DNA of 44,354 nt from NCBI GenBank assembly GCA_946482075.1, contig CAMLQG010000018.1:1-44354 (forward strand), written 5' to 3'. The position numbers were made by a program, and so were the translations under genes. This document shows positions 31,685 to 39,956 of the stretch, piece by piece. The notes below the pieces were generated by a model. The model saw nothing but the letters and a program-made list of their open reading frames with translations, was not told the DNA's origin and searched no databases. Origin of the DNA: an uncultured Erythrobacteraceae bacterium. Lineage in GTDB: Bacteria > Pseudomonadota > Alphaproteobacteria > Sphingomonadales > Sphingomonadaceae. Position 1 is the first letter of the stretch. Each line of letters opens with the position of its first letter.

Positions 31685-32317
31685 ATGTCCACATTGTCAT
31701 TCCTCCTTCTTGCCGGCGCCGCCGTCACTGCCGCGACGCCGATCGAGGCCAATAAGTGGTTCACCAGCCAGGAAAACCCGAAGACCGCGCTGCAGGTCGC
31801 CGAGCGCGGGCATGTCGCCTACGCGATCGACGTCGCGCCTGACGGCACGGCGATCCGCTGCACTCCGCAGGGTTCCACCGATCTCGAGCGCAAGGTCTGC
31901 GAACTGGTGATGAAGAAAGCCCGCTTCTCGGCTGCCAAGGACGATCAGGGGCGCGCCGCCTATGGTCTCTATGACGGCGTGGCGAGCTTTCTGATGCCCG
32001 GAAAGAATTCGCGCTGGCCGGACCGGGCGAAACTGGCGGTCACGGTGGATGCGCTGCCGGAAGGTGCAGCGAGCCCGGCCTATGCCAGGGTGGCGTTCCT
32101 GGTGGATGGCGCGGGCGCGATCAGCCAATGCGCTTCGATGCCGGGTGAACGCCGTCGCTTCATGCAGACCACCGAAGCTCTGGGGCCGGCGGCGTGCGAG
32201 CATCTCGCAAAGGACTACCGCGCGACACCGGCCCGCAATCAAGCGGGCGCAGCGGTCGCCTCCGTCCAGAGCCTGATGGTCCGCTTCGAAACGCGGCAGG
32301 TGCCGCGAACTCCCTGA
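31685..32317 (+). CDS. Secreted protein with TonB_C-like domains
   Basis: 210 residues. The N-terminus MSTLSFLLLAGAAVTAATPI is a signal peptide. The mature protein has two similar halves, the first around 'VAYAIDVAPDGTAIRCTPQG' with 'LERKVCELVMKKARFSAAKD', the second around 'ARVAFLVDGAGAISQCASMP' with 'PAACEHLAKDYRATPARNQAG'. The pattern of a hydrophobic strand, 'DGxxxxC', then 'C...' and 'F.PA.D..G' is that of the TonB C-terminal domain of energy transducers common in sphingomonads. Unlike real TonB it lacks a membrane anchor and Pro-rich spacer, so it is not an energy transducer by itself. ATG 31685 begins the signal peptide; the longer ORF from 31595 has no support. Function unknown. Confidence 0.72.
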   Translation: MSTLSFLLLAGAAVTAATPIEANKWFTSQENPKTALQVAERGHVAYAIDVAPDGTAIRCTPQGSTDLERKVCELVMKKARFSAAKDDQGRAAYGLYDGVASFLMPGKNSRWPDRAKLAVTVDALPEGAASPAYARVAFLVDGAGAISQCASMPGERRRFMQTTEALGPAACEHLAKDYRATPARNQAGAAVASVQSLMVRFETRQVPRTP

Positions 32318-32623
32318 TCTCACGCGGAGACGCGGAGCTATCCCGAACCTCGCCCTTCCTGTGAAAAGGGGACCCGGTGTACGGGCTTCCTGCGCAGAAG
32401 TTCTGCCTGCGGTTTCGCAGGAAAGTCGAAAAAAGGAGCGGATGTCCGCTTCCCACCCCAAGCGGACGTTCCCATGGTTCGTTATCCCGCCCACTCATCA
32501 TCCCAGCGCAGGCTGGGATCGCTGGGGAAGGGGGGCACCATTTAGCCGCACGAGATGCCAGCCTTCGCTGGCATGACGAGATTGGGATGGAATGTCTGCT
32601 TCCCACCCAAACCGGTCCGGCCC
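32318..32623. repeat. Repeat-filled intergenic region (family A copy plus a third hairpin family)
   Basis: 306 bases without a gene. It holds a hairpin GTCCGCTT (32444-32451) - CCCACCCC - AAGCGGAC (32460-32467), and a family-A repeat with arms at about 32496-32520 and 32553-32580. A second, degraded copy of the hairpin element lies at 32588-32618 (gtctgcttcccaccc). A short 8-bp dyad (TTCCTGCG at 32387-32394, CGCAGGAA at 32416-32423) is also present. The convergent neighbours make a terminator function possible. Confidence 0.75.
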
Positions 32624-33997
32624 CTAGAATGTGGCCGTAAGACCAGTCGAGAGATAGTGCGTGTCTCCCGTGGGCGGCGCGTTCGGCGCCGTGTGGAGGA
32701 AGCGGCCCTTTGCCAGCCAAACGGCGTTGATCTCCGCCCGCAGGAACCCTGGCAAAATCCAATAGCGCATGCGTGCTTCCAACTGGTGCCCGGCGAAGCT
32801 GCCGCTTTGGCCCGAAGGGTCTCTGACACCTGTGGTCGAGAAGGCGTCGGTTCGATTCGCCAGCCACATGGGCCGATAGACCGCGAACGCATCGAAACGC
32901 TTGCCCGGCGCGATCTCGGCTCGCAGCCCCGGCGTGCTGATATTGGCGCGGCCGATGGCGTTGTAGATTCCGGATGGGGCGAGATCCGCCCGGCGCATGC
33001 CGAACAGAGTATCGAACCGTCCATATTTCCCGCCCGGACCGTCGCCGCTCGCATAGTCGTATTCCGCCGACAGCCTTAGCTTGAGCGGTCCGGGAAAGGT
33101 GTAGCCCGCATCCACATGGAGGAACCACGCGGAAACTTTCAGCTCGGCCGCTGTGTCCGCAAGACCTGCGCGAATATGGCCGAACTGGTAGATGCCTTCG
33201 GCTTCGAAATCCCATTCGCCCGGCTTCGGCTCACGGATGATACGGCTGCTGATCGTGTGCAGATTCCGGTTGCGGGTCGGGCGCCCCGGACTGTCGAATT
33301 CCTGGAGGCGGAAATAACCGAGCTCCGCCGTTGCCCCTGCAACCAGCTTGGGCTTGGCGACAAGCCCGCCCCACAAGCGCAGGTCGAAGCTCTCGCGGTC
33401 CCACTGGACCTTCTCCCTCTGCACCGAGGGCAGATCGTCCGGGAGCCTGACATGCGGGAGAGTGTAGATGAACGTAGCTGTCATCCCGCCGCTGGTCTTC
33501 AAATCCGCGCGCAGGCCGGTATAGCCATTGGTGGTGTTGCGATAATCATCGGCCGCGACCAGGCGCCGCGAACCGAGATTGAGCGTCATGCGGCCCATCT
33601 GCAGTTGCAGGGAAGAACCTTTGCCGAGCGCGGCACCGAGATCCGCTCCGACATAGGCTTGCACCAGCTCCAGTGTATTCACCTCGTTGGCGCTGATCGC
33701 ACTGCCGGGCCGGTCGAGATAGGCGCGGCTGTCATACAACTCGCCTCCGATCCGGAACCCGTCCTTGTGATATTCGGCAAAGATCGTGGTTCGCAGGGCA
33801 AGCTGCTCGTCCTCGGGCCGGAAGCCCACACGCGGTTGCCCGTCGAGCGTTTCATAACGCACCCGAACACTGCCGGTGAGCTTGAAATCGTCGGGATCGC
33901 CGATCGCGGACTGGAGTGTCGGGCTGTCCGCCAGGGCGGCGGTAGAACAGGTGATAAAGCCGAGAAAGCACGTCAAACGGCCGCAGACGCCAAGCAT
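32624..33997 (-). CDS. Alginate-export-type outer-membrane beta-barrel protein
   Basis: 457 residues. A signal peptide ends at 'ALA-DSP', and the mature protein consists of alternating strands ending in Phe ('LTATF'), the outer-membrane C-terminal signature. Diagnostic segments of the alginate_exp porin family are 'LTGSVRVRYETLDGQPR', 'LALRTTIFAEYHKDGFRIGG', 'LQLQMGRMTLNLGSRRLVA', 'RNTTNGYTGLRAD' and 'AEYDYASGDG'. In sphingomonads such porins often sit in catabolic clusters and probably admit a small organic substrate rather than alginate. It is divergent from the Rieske operon starting at 34334 (336-bp spacer), so joint regulation is likely. The reading frame on the opposite strand is a shadow. 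Confidence 0.87.
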   Translation of the reverse strand: MLGVCGRLTCFLGFITCSTAALADSPTLQSAIGDPDDFKLTGSVRVRYETLDGQPRVGFRPEDEQLALRTTIFAEYHKDGFRIGGELYDSRAYLDRPGSAISANEVNTLELVQAYVGADLGAALGKGSSLQLQMGRMTLNLGSRRLVAADDYRNTTNGYTGLRADLKTSGGMTATFIYTLPHVRLPDDLPSVQREKVQWDRESFDLRLWGGLVAKPKLVAGATAELGYFRLQEFDSPGRPTRNRNLHTISSRIIREPKPGEWDFEAEGIYQFGHIRAGLADTAAELKVSAWFLHVDAGYTFPGPLKLRLSAEYDYASGDGPGGKYGRFDTLFGMRRADLAPSGIYNAIGRANISTPGLRAEIAPGKRFDAFAVYRPMWLANRTDAFSTTGVRDPSGQSGSFAGHQLEARMRYWILPGFLRAEINAVWLAKGRFLHTAPNAPPTGDTHYLSTGLTATF

Positions 33998-34333
33998 GGA
34001 TACGCTCCTTCAACCGGCCTGTTGCCGGAAAAGAAGCAACACTTGAGCGCGCGCTGCACTTGACCGGGAGGTTGCCTCACCCCGATACGAGGCCGCTACC
34101 ATTGTTTCTGGAGATTGCCAATCGCCTTGGACTGCTGTCCCTGATCTAAGGTGACATCCGCTCCCCATCCATAGCGATCGTTCGCCGCCTTCTCTGTTCC
34201 GCGCACAAATCAAGCCGATTGCATTTTCAGGGCATTCCTGTTGCACGGCTTGGAAACCGCCCGCGATACGCCTTGCTAGAAGCCGGTTGTGACATGCGTC
34301 TGCCGGCGCATGCGGATCGCTCGGGAGAGTTGG
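33998..34333. promoter_or_regulatory. Divergent promoter region, porin / second Rieske operon
   Basis: 336 bases without a supported gene. It should carry promoters for both operons and the target of a regulator, perhaps the AraC-type protein at 42631-43596. TTGCAC at about 34239-34244 could be a -35 box for the plus direction, but no good -10 follows. CGGGAGAG at 34320-34327 is the ribosome binding site of the Rieske gene. Confidence 0.4.
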
Positions 34334-35749
34334 ATGAACAAGTTTGTTGGAGAGCTTGGCAAGGCGAAAGGGCTGTCGATCGAGCCCTGGACTCCGAATT
34401 ACGAACAGGTACCGGGCGCCAAGGGCGCGCAGGCCAAGCAGCCCTATATCGATTACGGCACGGACCGGCTGAGCGACAACGAGAAGTATTATTCCAGGGA
34501 AGTGCTGGCCAAGGAATGGGACCTGCTCTTTTCCAAGACTTGGCAGATCTGCGGGCACCTGAACGACATCCCCGAAGAACACTGCTTCATGAAAGTCGAT
34601 TTCGGGAAGGAAAGCCTGCTGATCATTCGCGGCAAGGGTGACGAGATCCGGGGCTTCTACAATGTCTGCCAGCATCGCGGCACGCGCATCGTGCGCGAGA
34701 ATTACGGCAAGACGCGTAGCTTTACTTGCCCCTATCATGCCTGGTCGTTCAAGAGCGACGGCAAGCTGGCCCACATCCCCGGCCGCGAGACGTTCCGCGA
34801 GGAAGTGCTGTGTCGCAATCTCGATCTGGAGCCGGTGCGCGTGGCGGTGTGGAAAGGCTGGGTGTTCTTCAACCTCAATCCCGATGCCGGATCGCTGGAG
34901 GATTATCTGGGCGAACGCTTCCGGGAGAGCCTGGACGCCTACGACTACGAGAACTTCATCCGCCTCTATGATGTGCGCCAGACCTGGGACATGAACTGGA
35001 AGTCCTCGCTCGAAGCGTTCATCGAAGGCTACCACGTCACCGCCGTGCATCCCGAACTCTGCACTTTCATGGATGATTACTACGTCCAGCAGGACCAGTA
35101 CGAGAACGGCCATGGCCGCTCGATCTTTCCCTTCATGGAGCCGGCGCAATCCTTCCTGCGCAGTGTCGACGGCAAGATCGACGGCATCAACGAGGAGATG
35201 AAGCTCTTCCTCACCGCCGCAGCGATGGACGAGAAGGATTATCCCAAGAACTGGAAGGACGTGAAGAAGGCGGTCATCAAGGGCAAGCGCAAGAACCAGA
35301 AGAAGCTGGGCTTCGACTTCTCCAAGTTCAGCGACGACCAGCTGGTGGATGACTGGAATATCAGTTTCTTCCCCAACGCCACGTTCAACACGCATCCGGA
35401 AGGCGTGCTGTTCCAGCGCTGGTGGGCGGACGAGCATGATCCGCGCAAGACGCACTACTCGCTCCAGATATACGCGATGAAAGGCGAATGCGTGATCCCG
35501 AGCTACATGCCGATCCACCCGGCGGCGGACCGCACCGGCAAGAAGGTGCTGGAGCCGATGTTCCTGGAAGGCATGGGCGGCCCCGAGCTGGGTCCGGTGG
35601 TGATGCAGGACGTGGACTTCGTGCCCTGGTACCAGAAGGGCATCGAATCTCGCGGCTTCCGCGGCTCCAACTATGGCGAGCACGAAGTGCGCAACCGCCA
35701 GTTCTATCATGAATATTATCGCTACATGAACGGTTCGCGGGAAGTCTGA
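34334..35749 (+). CDS. Rieske non-heme iron oxygenase, alpha subunit (second)
   Basis: 471 residues. Rieske motif C112-x-H114 (CQHRG) and C132-x2-H135 (CPYHAW). The mononuclear iron site is within 'EAFIEGYHVTAVHPE' (His234, His239). It is only distantly similar to the oxygenase at 4825-6294. The C-terminal half has a Lys-rich insertion ('KKAVIKGKRKNQKKLGFD'). Probable role: hydroxylation that opens the pathway encoded by the following genes. No beta subunit or electron-transfer genes are adjacent. ATG 34334 with GGGAGAG at 5 nt is the start; the ORF extension to 34289 is not. It leads an operon with DUF3237, acyl-CoA dehydrogenases and an FAD oxidase. Confidence 0.93.
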   Translation: MNKFVGELGKAKGLSIEPWTPNYEQVPGAKGAQAKQPYIDYGTDRLSDNEKYYSREVLAKEWDLLFSKTWQICGHLNDIPEEHCFMKVDFGKESLLIIRGKGDEIRGFYNVCQHRGTRIVRENYGKTRSFTCPYHAWSFKSDGKLAHIPGRETFREEVLCRNLDLEPVRVAVWKGWVFFNLNPDAGSLEDYLGERFRESLDAYDYENFIRLYDVRQTWDMNWKSSLEAFIEGYHVTAVHPELCTFMDDYYVQQDQYENGHGRSIFPFMEPAQSFLRSVDGKIDGINEEMKLFLTAAAMDEKDYPKNWKDVKKAVIKGKRKNQKKLGFDFSKFSDDQLVDDWNISFFPNATFNTHPEGVLFQRWWADEHDPRKTHYSLQIYAMKGECVIPSYMPIHPAADRTGKKVLEPMFLEGMGGPELGPVVMQDVDFVPWYQKGIESRGFRGSNYGEHEVRNRQFYHEYYRYMNGSREV

Positions 35750-35790
35750 CCGGCTTCCCGCCCCGGCGGGTCATACAAGGATACGATGCA

Positions 35791-36258
35791 GTGAGATTGA
35801 CGCCGCTGGCGAAGATGATCGCCTATGTCGATAGCGTGACCACCACCGGCCGCATGGATCTGGGGGTGCGGCAGCTCTATGTCGTGCGCGACGGGATCGT
35901 CAGCGGCGACCGGATCAATGGCGTGATCCTGGCGGGCGGGGGCGACAACATGCTCGTCGATCCGGGCGGTCTCGGCCATGTCGACGCGCGAGTGACCTGG
36001 AAGACCGACGATGGGGCCATCATCTACGTCCAGTATTATGGCCGCGTGGTGATGAACGAGGCGGCCGGCAACGCGTTCAAATCCGGCACGGGCATCGCAT
36101 TCGGCGATACCCATTTCGTCACCCAGCCGCGTTTCGAGTGCGGCCATCCGAACTATTCCTGGCTGAACAACGTCGTCGCCATCGCCGAAGGCCGTGTGGC
36201 CGAAGGGCGCGCCATCGAATACCAGATCTACGAATGCCACGCGGGAGAACCCGGCTGA
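35791..36258 (+). CDS. DUF3237 family protein
   Basis: 155 residues starting at GTG (VRLTPLAKMIAYVD), with AAGGA 9 nt upstream. It shows the DUF3237 pattern: 'YVVRDGIVSGDRINGVILAGGGDNMLVDPGG' in short parts, 'ARVTWKTDDGAIIYVQYYGR', 'FVTQPRFECGHPNYSWLNNV' and a closing strand. The fold is a small beta barrel; enzymatic function is unproven, though relatives occur beside steroid and aromatic degradation genes. It lies 41 bp after the Rieske gene and its TGA overlaps the ATG of the first acyl-CoA dehydrogenase (TGATG), so it is a coupled member of the operon. It might bind or isomerise the oxygenated intermediate; this is a guess. Confidence 0.85.
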   Translation: MRLTPLAKMIAYVDSVTTTGRMDLGVRQLYVVRDGIVSGDRINGVILAGGGDNMLVDPGGLGHVDARVTWKTDDGAIIYVQYYGRVVMNEAAGNAFKSGTGIAFGDTHFVTQPRFECGHPNYSWLNNVVAIAEGRVAEGRAIEYQIYECHAGEPG

Positions 36259-37430
36259 TGAACCTGAAACTCTCCCCCGAACAGGAAGCGCTGAAGCGGC
36301 GCGCCTTCGAGGCCGGCCTCGAGTTCCGCGAGGCGGCGTTCAAATGGGACGAGGAGGATGCGGTCGATTACCGCGCCGTCTCCGACCGGTTCGGCGAACT
36401 CGGCTTCTTCGGCCTGACCGCGCCCAAGGAATGGGGCGGGCAGGGCGGCGACTGCATGGATTACCTCCTCGCCGTGTCCGAAGCGATCCGCGCCTCGGGC
36501 AGCTGGATCGTGGGCGAGCCGATGTTCTGCACGACCGGCCCGGGTCCTTCGATGCTGATGCTGTCGGAGAACCCGGTGCTGCGGGAGAAATATCTGCGCG
36601 ATGTGGTTACCGGCCAGAAGGGCTGTGCTATCGCGCTGACCGAGCCGGCGCATGGCTCGGATCTCACCTATCTTGAAACCAGTGCGGTTAAGGATGGTGA
36701 TAGCTATATCATTAATGGTTCAAAGAGCTTTGTCACCGGCGCGATCTATAATGAGCTCTACGCCACTTTCGTGCGGTTCGACGGCATTCCCGGTCCGAAG
36801 GGCATCGGCGCGGTCCTGATTCCGGCGGATGCGCCGGGTTTCTCCATGTCGCGTGGACCCGTTTTCCTCGGCACGCGCAGTATTCCCCATGGCGATGTCG
36901 AGTTGCGCGACTGCCGTGTGCCGGCCGAGAATCTGATCATCGGTCCGGGCGAGTTTGCCCGGCTGATGACCGCGTTCAACATGGAACGGCTGCACAATTG
37001 CGCCGTCAGCCTGGGCGGGATGCTCTGTGCCTATGACGAAGCGGCGGAACATGTGCAGCAGCGCGAGCAGTTCGGCCGGCCGGTGATCGAATTCCAGCAT
37101 GTCTATCACACGCTGTCCGACATCGCGGTGACGATCGAGGCGCATCGCCTGCTGTCCTACCAGGCGGCGGCGAACGCGATCGACGGCAAGTTCCCCGAAA
37201 TGCAGCAGGTCTCGATGGCCAAGCTGTTCGGCGGCACGAAGATCCCCGAAGTGGCGATGAAATGCGCTGAGCTGATGGGCGGCAAGGGCGTGACCTCGGT
37301 CACGCGCACCCAGCGGATCGTGCGCGATGCGGTGACCAATGTTGTGGCTGGCGGCGCGCCGGCCGTGCTGCGCAACTCGATCGCGGCCACGCTGTTCCCC
37401 GGGCGGAAATTCCCGCAGACGCGGAGCTGA
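36258..37430 (+). CDS. Acyl-CoA dehydrogenase (1 of 3)
   Basis: 390 residues with the ACAD fold: an N-terminal helical domain ('LSPEQEALKRRAFEAGLEFR'), middle beta domain ('CAIALTEPAHGSDLTYLET' FAD-binding TEP-GSD motif, 'GFSMSRGPVFLGTRSIPHGDVELRDCRVP' in parts) and the C-terminal helix bundle. At the usual 'EGT' catalytic position it has 'VAGG', but Glu243 in 'FNMERLHN' matches the isovaleryl-CoA-dehydrogenase-type catalytic Glu, so it is likely active. It probably introduces an alpha-beta double bond into a CoA ester. Start ATG 36258 shares one base with the stop of DUF3237. A local run of AT-ending codons at 36661-36740 contrasts with the GC-ending codons elsewhere in the gene. Confidence 0.92.
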   Translation: MNLKLSPEQEALKRRAFEAGLEFREAAFKWDEEDAVDYRAVSDRFGELGFFGLTAPKEWGGQGGDCMDYLLAVSEAIRASGSWIVGEPMFCTTGPGPSMLMLSENPVLREKYLRDVVTGQKGCAIALTEPAHGSDLTYLETSAVKDGDSYIINGSKSFVTGAIYNELYATFVRFDGIPGPKGIGAVLIPADAPGFSMSRGPVFLGTRSIPHGDVELRDCRVPAENLIIGPGEFARLMTAFNMERLHNCAVSLGGMLCAYDEAAEHVQQREQFGRPVIEFQHVYHTLSDIAVTIEAHRLLSYQAAANAIDGKFPEMQQVSMAKLFGGTKIPEVAMKCAELMGGKGVTSVTRTQRIVRDAVTNVVAGGAPAVLRNSIAATLFPGRKFPQTRS

Positions 37431-37437
37431 TCGGTCC

Positions 37438-38823
37438 ATGGGCTTCCTGGCCGAAATGGAGGCGCTGCTGGGCAAGGGCGGCGTGCTGACGGGCGAGGAT
37501 GTCAGCCAGCGATCCGAGGACATCTTTCGCCCCGTTCCCTGCCCGGCCGAGGCGATCCTGCGTCCGCGCACCGCCGAAGAGGTTTCCGCCATCCTCAAGG
37601 CCGCCCATGTCCATGGTGTGTCGATCGTCACTCATGGAGGGCGCACCGGCGTCTCGGGCGGGGTGGAAAGCCGCGCGGGCGACTATGTGATCTCCCTCGA
37701 ACGCATGAACCGGATCGAAAGCGTCGATCCGGTCAGCCGGATCGTGGTGGCGGAAGCCGGTGTGACGATCGAGGCGTTGCAGCAGGCGGCGGAAGCGGCA
37801 GGGCTCTACTACCCGGTCGATCTCGGCGCGCGGGGCACGGCGACAGTGGGCGGCACGATCGCCACCAATGCCGGGGGGAACCGCACCTTGCGCTGGGGGA
37901 TGACGCGCGACCGGGTGCTGGGGCTCGAAGCCGTGCTGGCGGATGGGACGGTGGTTTCCTCGATGAACAAGCTGGTGAAGAACAACACCGGCTATGATCT
38001 GAAGCATCTCTTCATCGGGTCCGAAGGCACGCTGGGCGTGGTGACGCGGGCAGTGTTCCGCGTCGTCCCCCATCCGGTCTCGCACGAAGTCGCGCTGGTA
38101 GCGGTGCCGAGCAACGAGGCGATGCTGAAACTGCTGAATGCGGTGCAGAACCTCGCCAGCCTGAGCGCTTTCGAACTGATGTATCCCGATTTCTATGCGA
38201 TCGTCACCGGACCGGGCGAGAACCCGCGTCCGCTGGAATTGGGGGCGCATGGCTATGTGCTGGTCGAAGCGATGGGCTACGATCCCGATGGTGACCGCGC
38301 GCAGTTCGAAGCCGTGCTGGGCGAGATGCTGGAAAGCGGCGTGGCGGCGGATGCCGTGATCGCCCAGTCCGACCAACAGCGCGCCGCCCTGTGGAAGATC
38401 AGGGAATCCGTCGATGTCGCGGTGCGCGCGCTGCTGCCGCTGGAGATGTTCGACGTCAGCCTCGAGGTTGCGGATATCGATCCCTATGTCGTCACGCTGC
38501 GCCGGAAGCTGGCAGCCGCCTATCAGGGCGCGCGGATGATCGTGCAGGGCCATGTAGGCGACAACAACATCCATCTCGGCATCACCGTGGGGCCGGACAC
38601 GCCGGCCCATGCGCATGCGGTGGAGGCGCTGGTCTACGAAACGCTGCGGCCGTTCTCCGGCTCGATCTCGGCCGAACATGGCATCGGCACGCTCAAGAAC
38701 GAATGGCTGGGAGTCAGCCGGACGGAGGCCGAGATCGGCGTGATGCGCGCGATCAAGCGCACGCTGGACCCCGACAACCGCCTCAATCCCCGCGTACTTT
38801 TCACACAGGATCGAGTGCCTTGA
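37438..38823 (+). CDS. FAD-linked oxidase (glycolate/D-lactate/2-hydroxyacid dehydrogenase type)
   Basis: 461 residues. It has a PCMH-type FAD-binding domain: 'PRTAEEVSAILKAAHVHGVS', 'THGGRTGVSGG', 'YVISLERMNRI', 'GTATVGGTIATNAGGN', 'FIGSEGTLGVVT'. The substrate domain carries 'MIVQGHVGDNNIHLG' and the C-terminal 'SAEHGIGTLKNEWL'. The GHVGDGNxH and EHGIG motifs (here GDNN) hold metal and substrate in D-2-hydroxyacid dehydrogenases such as GlcD, Dld and D2HGDH. It probably oxidises a hydroxyacid or alcohol intermediate and passes electrons to a quinone or ETF; the acceptor is unknown. It starts 7 bp after the acyl-CoA dehydrogenase and overlaps the next gene by four bases. Confidence 0.9.
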   Translation: MGFLAEMEALLGKGGVLTGEDVSQRSEDIFRPVPCPAEAILRPRTAEEVSAILKAAHVHGVSIVTHGGRTGVSGGVESRAGDYVISLERMNRIESVDPVSRIVVAEAGVTIEALQQAAEAAGLYYPVDLGARGTATVGGTIATNAGGNRTLRWGMTRDRVLGLEAVLADGTVVSSMNKLVKNNTGYDLKHLFIGSEGTLGVVTRAVFRVVPHPVSHEVALVAVPSNEAMLKLLNAVQNLASLSAFELMYPDFYAIVTGPGENPRPLELGAHGYVLVEAMGYDPDGDRAQFEAVLGEMLESGVAADAVIAQSDQQRAALWKIRESVDVAVRALLPLEMFDVSLEVADIDPYVVTLRRKLAAAYQGARMIVQGHVGDNNIHLGITVGPDTPAHAHAVEALVYETLRPFSGSISAEHGIGTLKNEWLGVSRTEAEIGVMRAIKRTLDPDNRLNPRVLFTQDRVP

Positions 38824-39956
38824 ATTTCGAGCTCAACGAGGAACAGACTGCACTGGCCGATACGCTGTCGCGCTTCGTGGCCGATCGCTACGATCCACTA
38901 CTGCGCGATCGCTATGCCGAGGCGCCGGAAGGCCATGATCCGGCGGTCTGGGAAGAACTCGCCGGGCTGGGCCTGGTGATGCTTACCCTGCCTGAAGAGG
39001 ATGACGGGCTGGGCGCAGGCGCGGTGGATCTCGCCGCCGCGATGGAAGCGCTGGGGCCGGGGCTGCTGCTTGATCCCTGGCTGCCGGCAATCCTGGTTGC
39101 GCGCCTGCTGGCGGCCCATGGCACGGACGACCAGAAGGCCCATTGGCTGGCAGGCCTCGCGGGAGGGACGAGATCGGTCGGCCTGGCAGTGGAAGAGGCC
39201 GGACTCGATCATCCGCTTGCACGGATCGCGGCGGCCGCGCGCCGGGAGAAGGGAGGATACTTTCTCGAAGGCCGCAAGGTGATGGCATTCGGCGGTCAGG
39301 CGGAAGCTTGGCTTATCCTCGCGCGGGACGAGGCGTTGGACGGAGCGAGCCTGTTCCTGGTGCCGGCTGACGCCGCCGGGCTGGAAGTGCGCGAATGGCG
39401 GCTGGCCGATGGCACCGCGGCTTTCGACCTCGCGCTGAACGATGTGCGGCTGGGCGCGGATGCGCTGGTTGGCACCGCTGGGCAGGGCAGCGCGCTGATC
39501 GAGGATACGCTGGGCATCGCCTATGTCGCGCTGTGCGCCGAGGCGGTGGGGATCATGGCTTCCGCGATCGTGCGAACGATCGAATATCTCCAGCTGCGCA
39601 AGCAGTTCGGCGTGCCGCTGGCGACGTTCCAGGTGATCCAGCACCGCATGGCCGATTGTGCGGCGGAATTCGAGCTGGCCAAGGGCCTGGCGATGAAAGC
39701 CGCGATGCAGGCGGACGATCCGTCGATCGGGCGCGAGGAGAAGCTCTTCGCTGCCTTCGGGGCGAAGGCCCTGGTCTCCCGCGCCGCGCGGCGGGTGGCG
39801 GAGGAGATGGTCCAGTTCCATGGCGCGATCGGCATCACCGAGGAATTGTGGATCGGCCGGGCGATGAAGCGGCTGCTGGTGATCGGCGGGCTGTTCGGCG
39901 ACGAACGCGCGCAGACCGCCTATGCCGCCAGGTTCCGGAACGGAGGGTTCGGCTGA
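38820..39956 (+). CDS. Acyl-CoA dehydrogenase (2 of 3), probably non-catalytic partner subunit
   Basis: 378 residues of ACAD fold: 'FELNEEQTALADTLSRFVAD', the central beta domain and 'RKQFGVPLATFQVIQHRMAD'. It differs from active family members: the TEP-GSD FAD loop reads 'AVEEAGLDHPLARI', and at the helix where isovaleryl-type enzymes carry Glu-Arg it has 'LIEDTLGIAYVAL' (about residue 228). These features resemble the non-catalytic subunit of heteromeric acyl-CoA dehydrogenases known from actinobacterial steroid degradation. The TTG start at 38820 overlaps the FAD oxidase stop (TTGA), and its own stop shares one base with the next acyl-CoA dehydrogenase gene (TGATG), consistent with an alpha2-beta2 partner. 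Confidence 0.87.
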   Translation: MNFELNEEQTALADTLSRFVADRYDPLLRDRYAEAPEGHDPAVWEELAGLGLVMLTLPEEDDGLGAGAVDLAAAMEALGPGLLLDPWLPAILVARLLAAHGTDDQKAHWLAGLAGGTRSVGLAVEEAGLDHPLARIAAAARREKGGYFLEGRKVMAFGGQAEAWLILARDEALDGASLFLVPADAAGLEVREWRLADGTAAFDLALNDVRLGADALVGTAGQGSALIEDTLGIAYVALCAEAVGIMASAIVRTIEYLQLRKQFGVPLATFQVIQHRMADCAAEFELAKGLAMKAAMQADDPSIGREEKLFAAFGAKALVSRAARRVAEEMVQFHGAIGITEELWIGRAMKRLLVIGGLFGDERAQTAYAARFRNGGFG

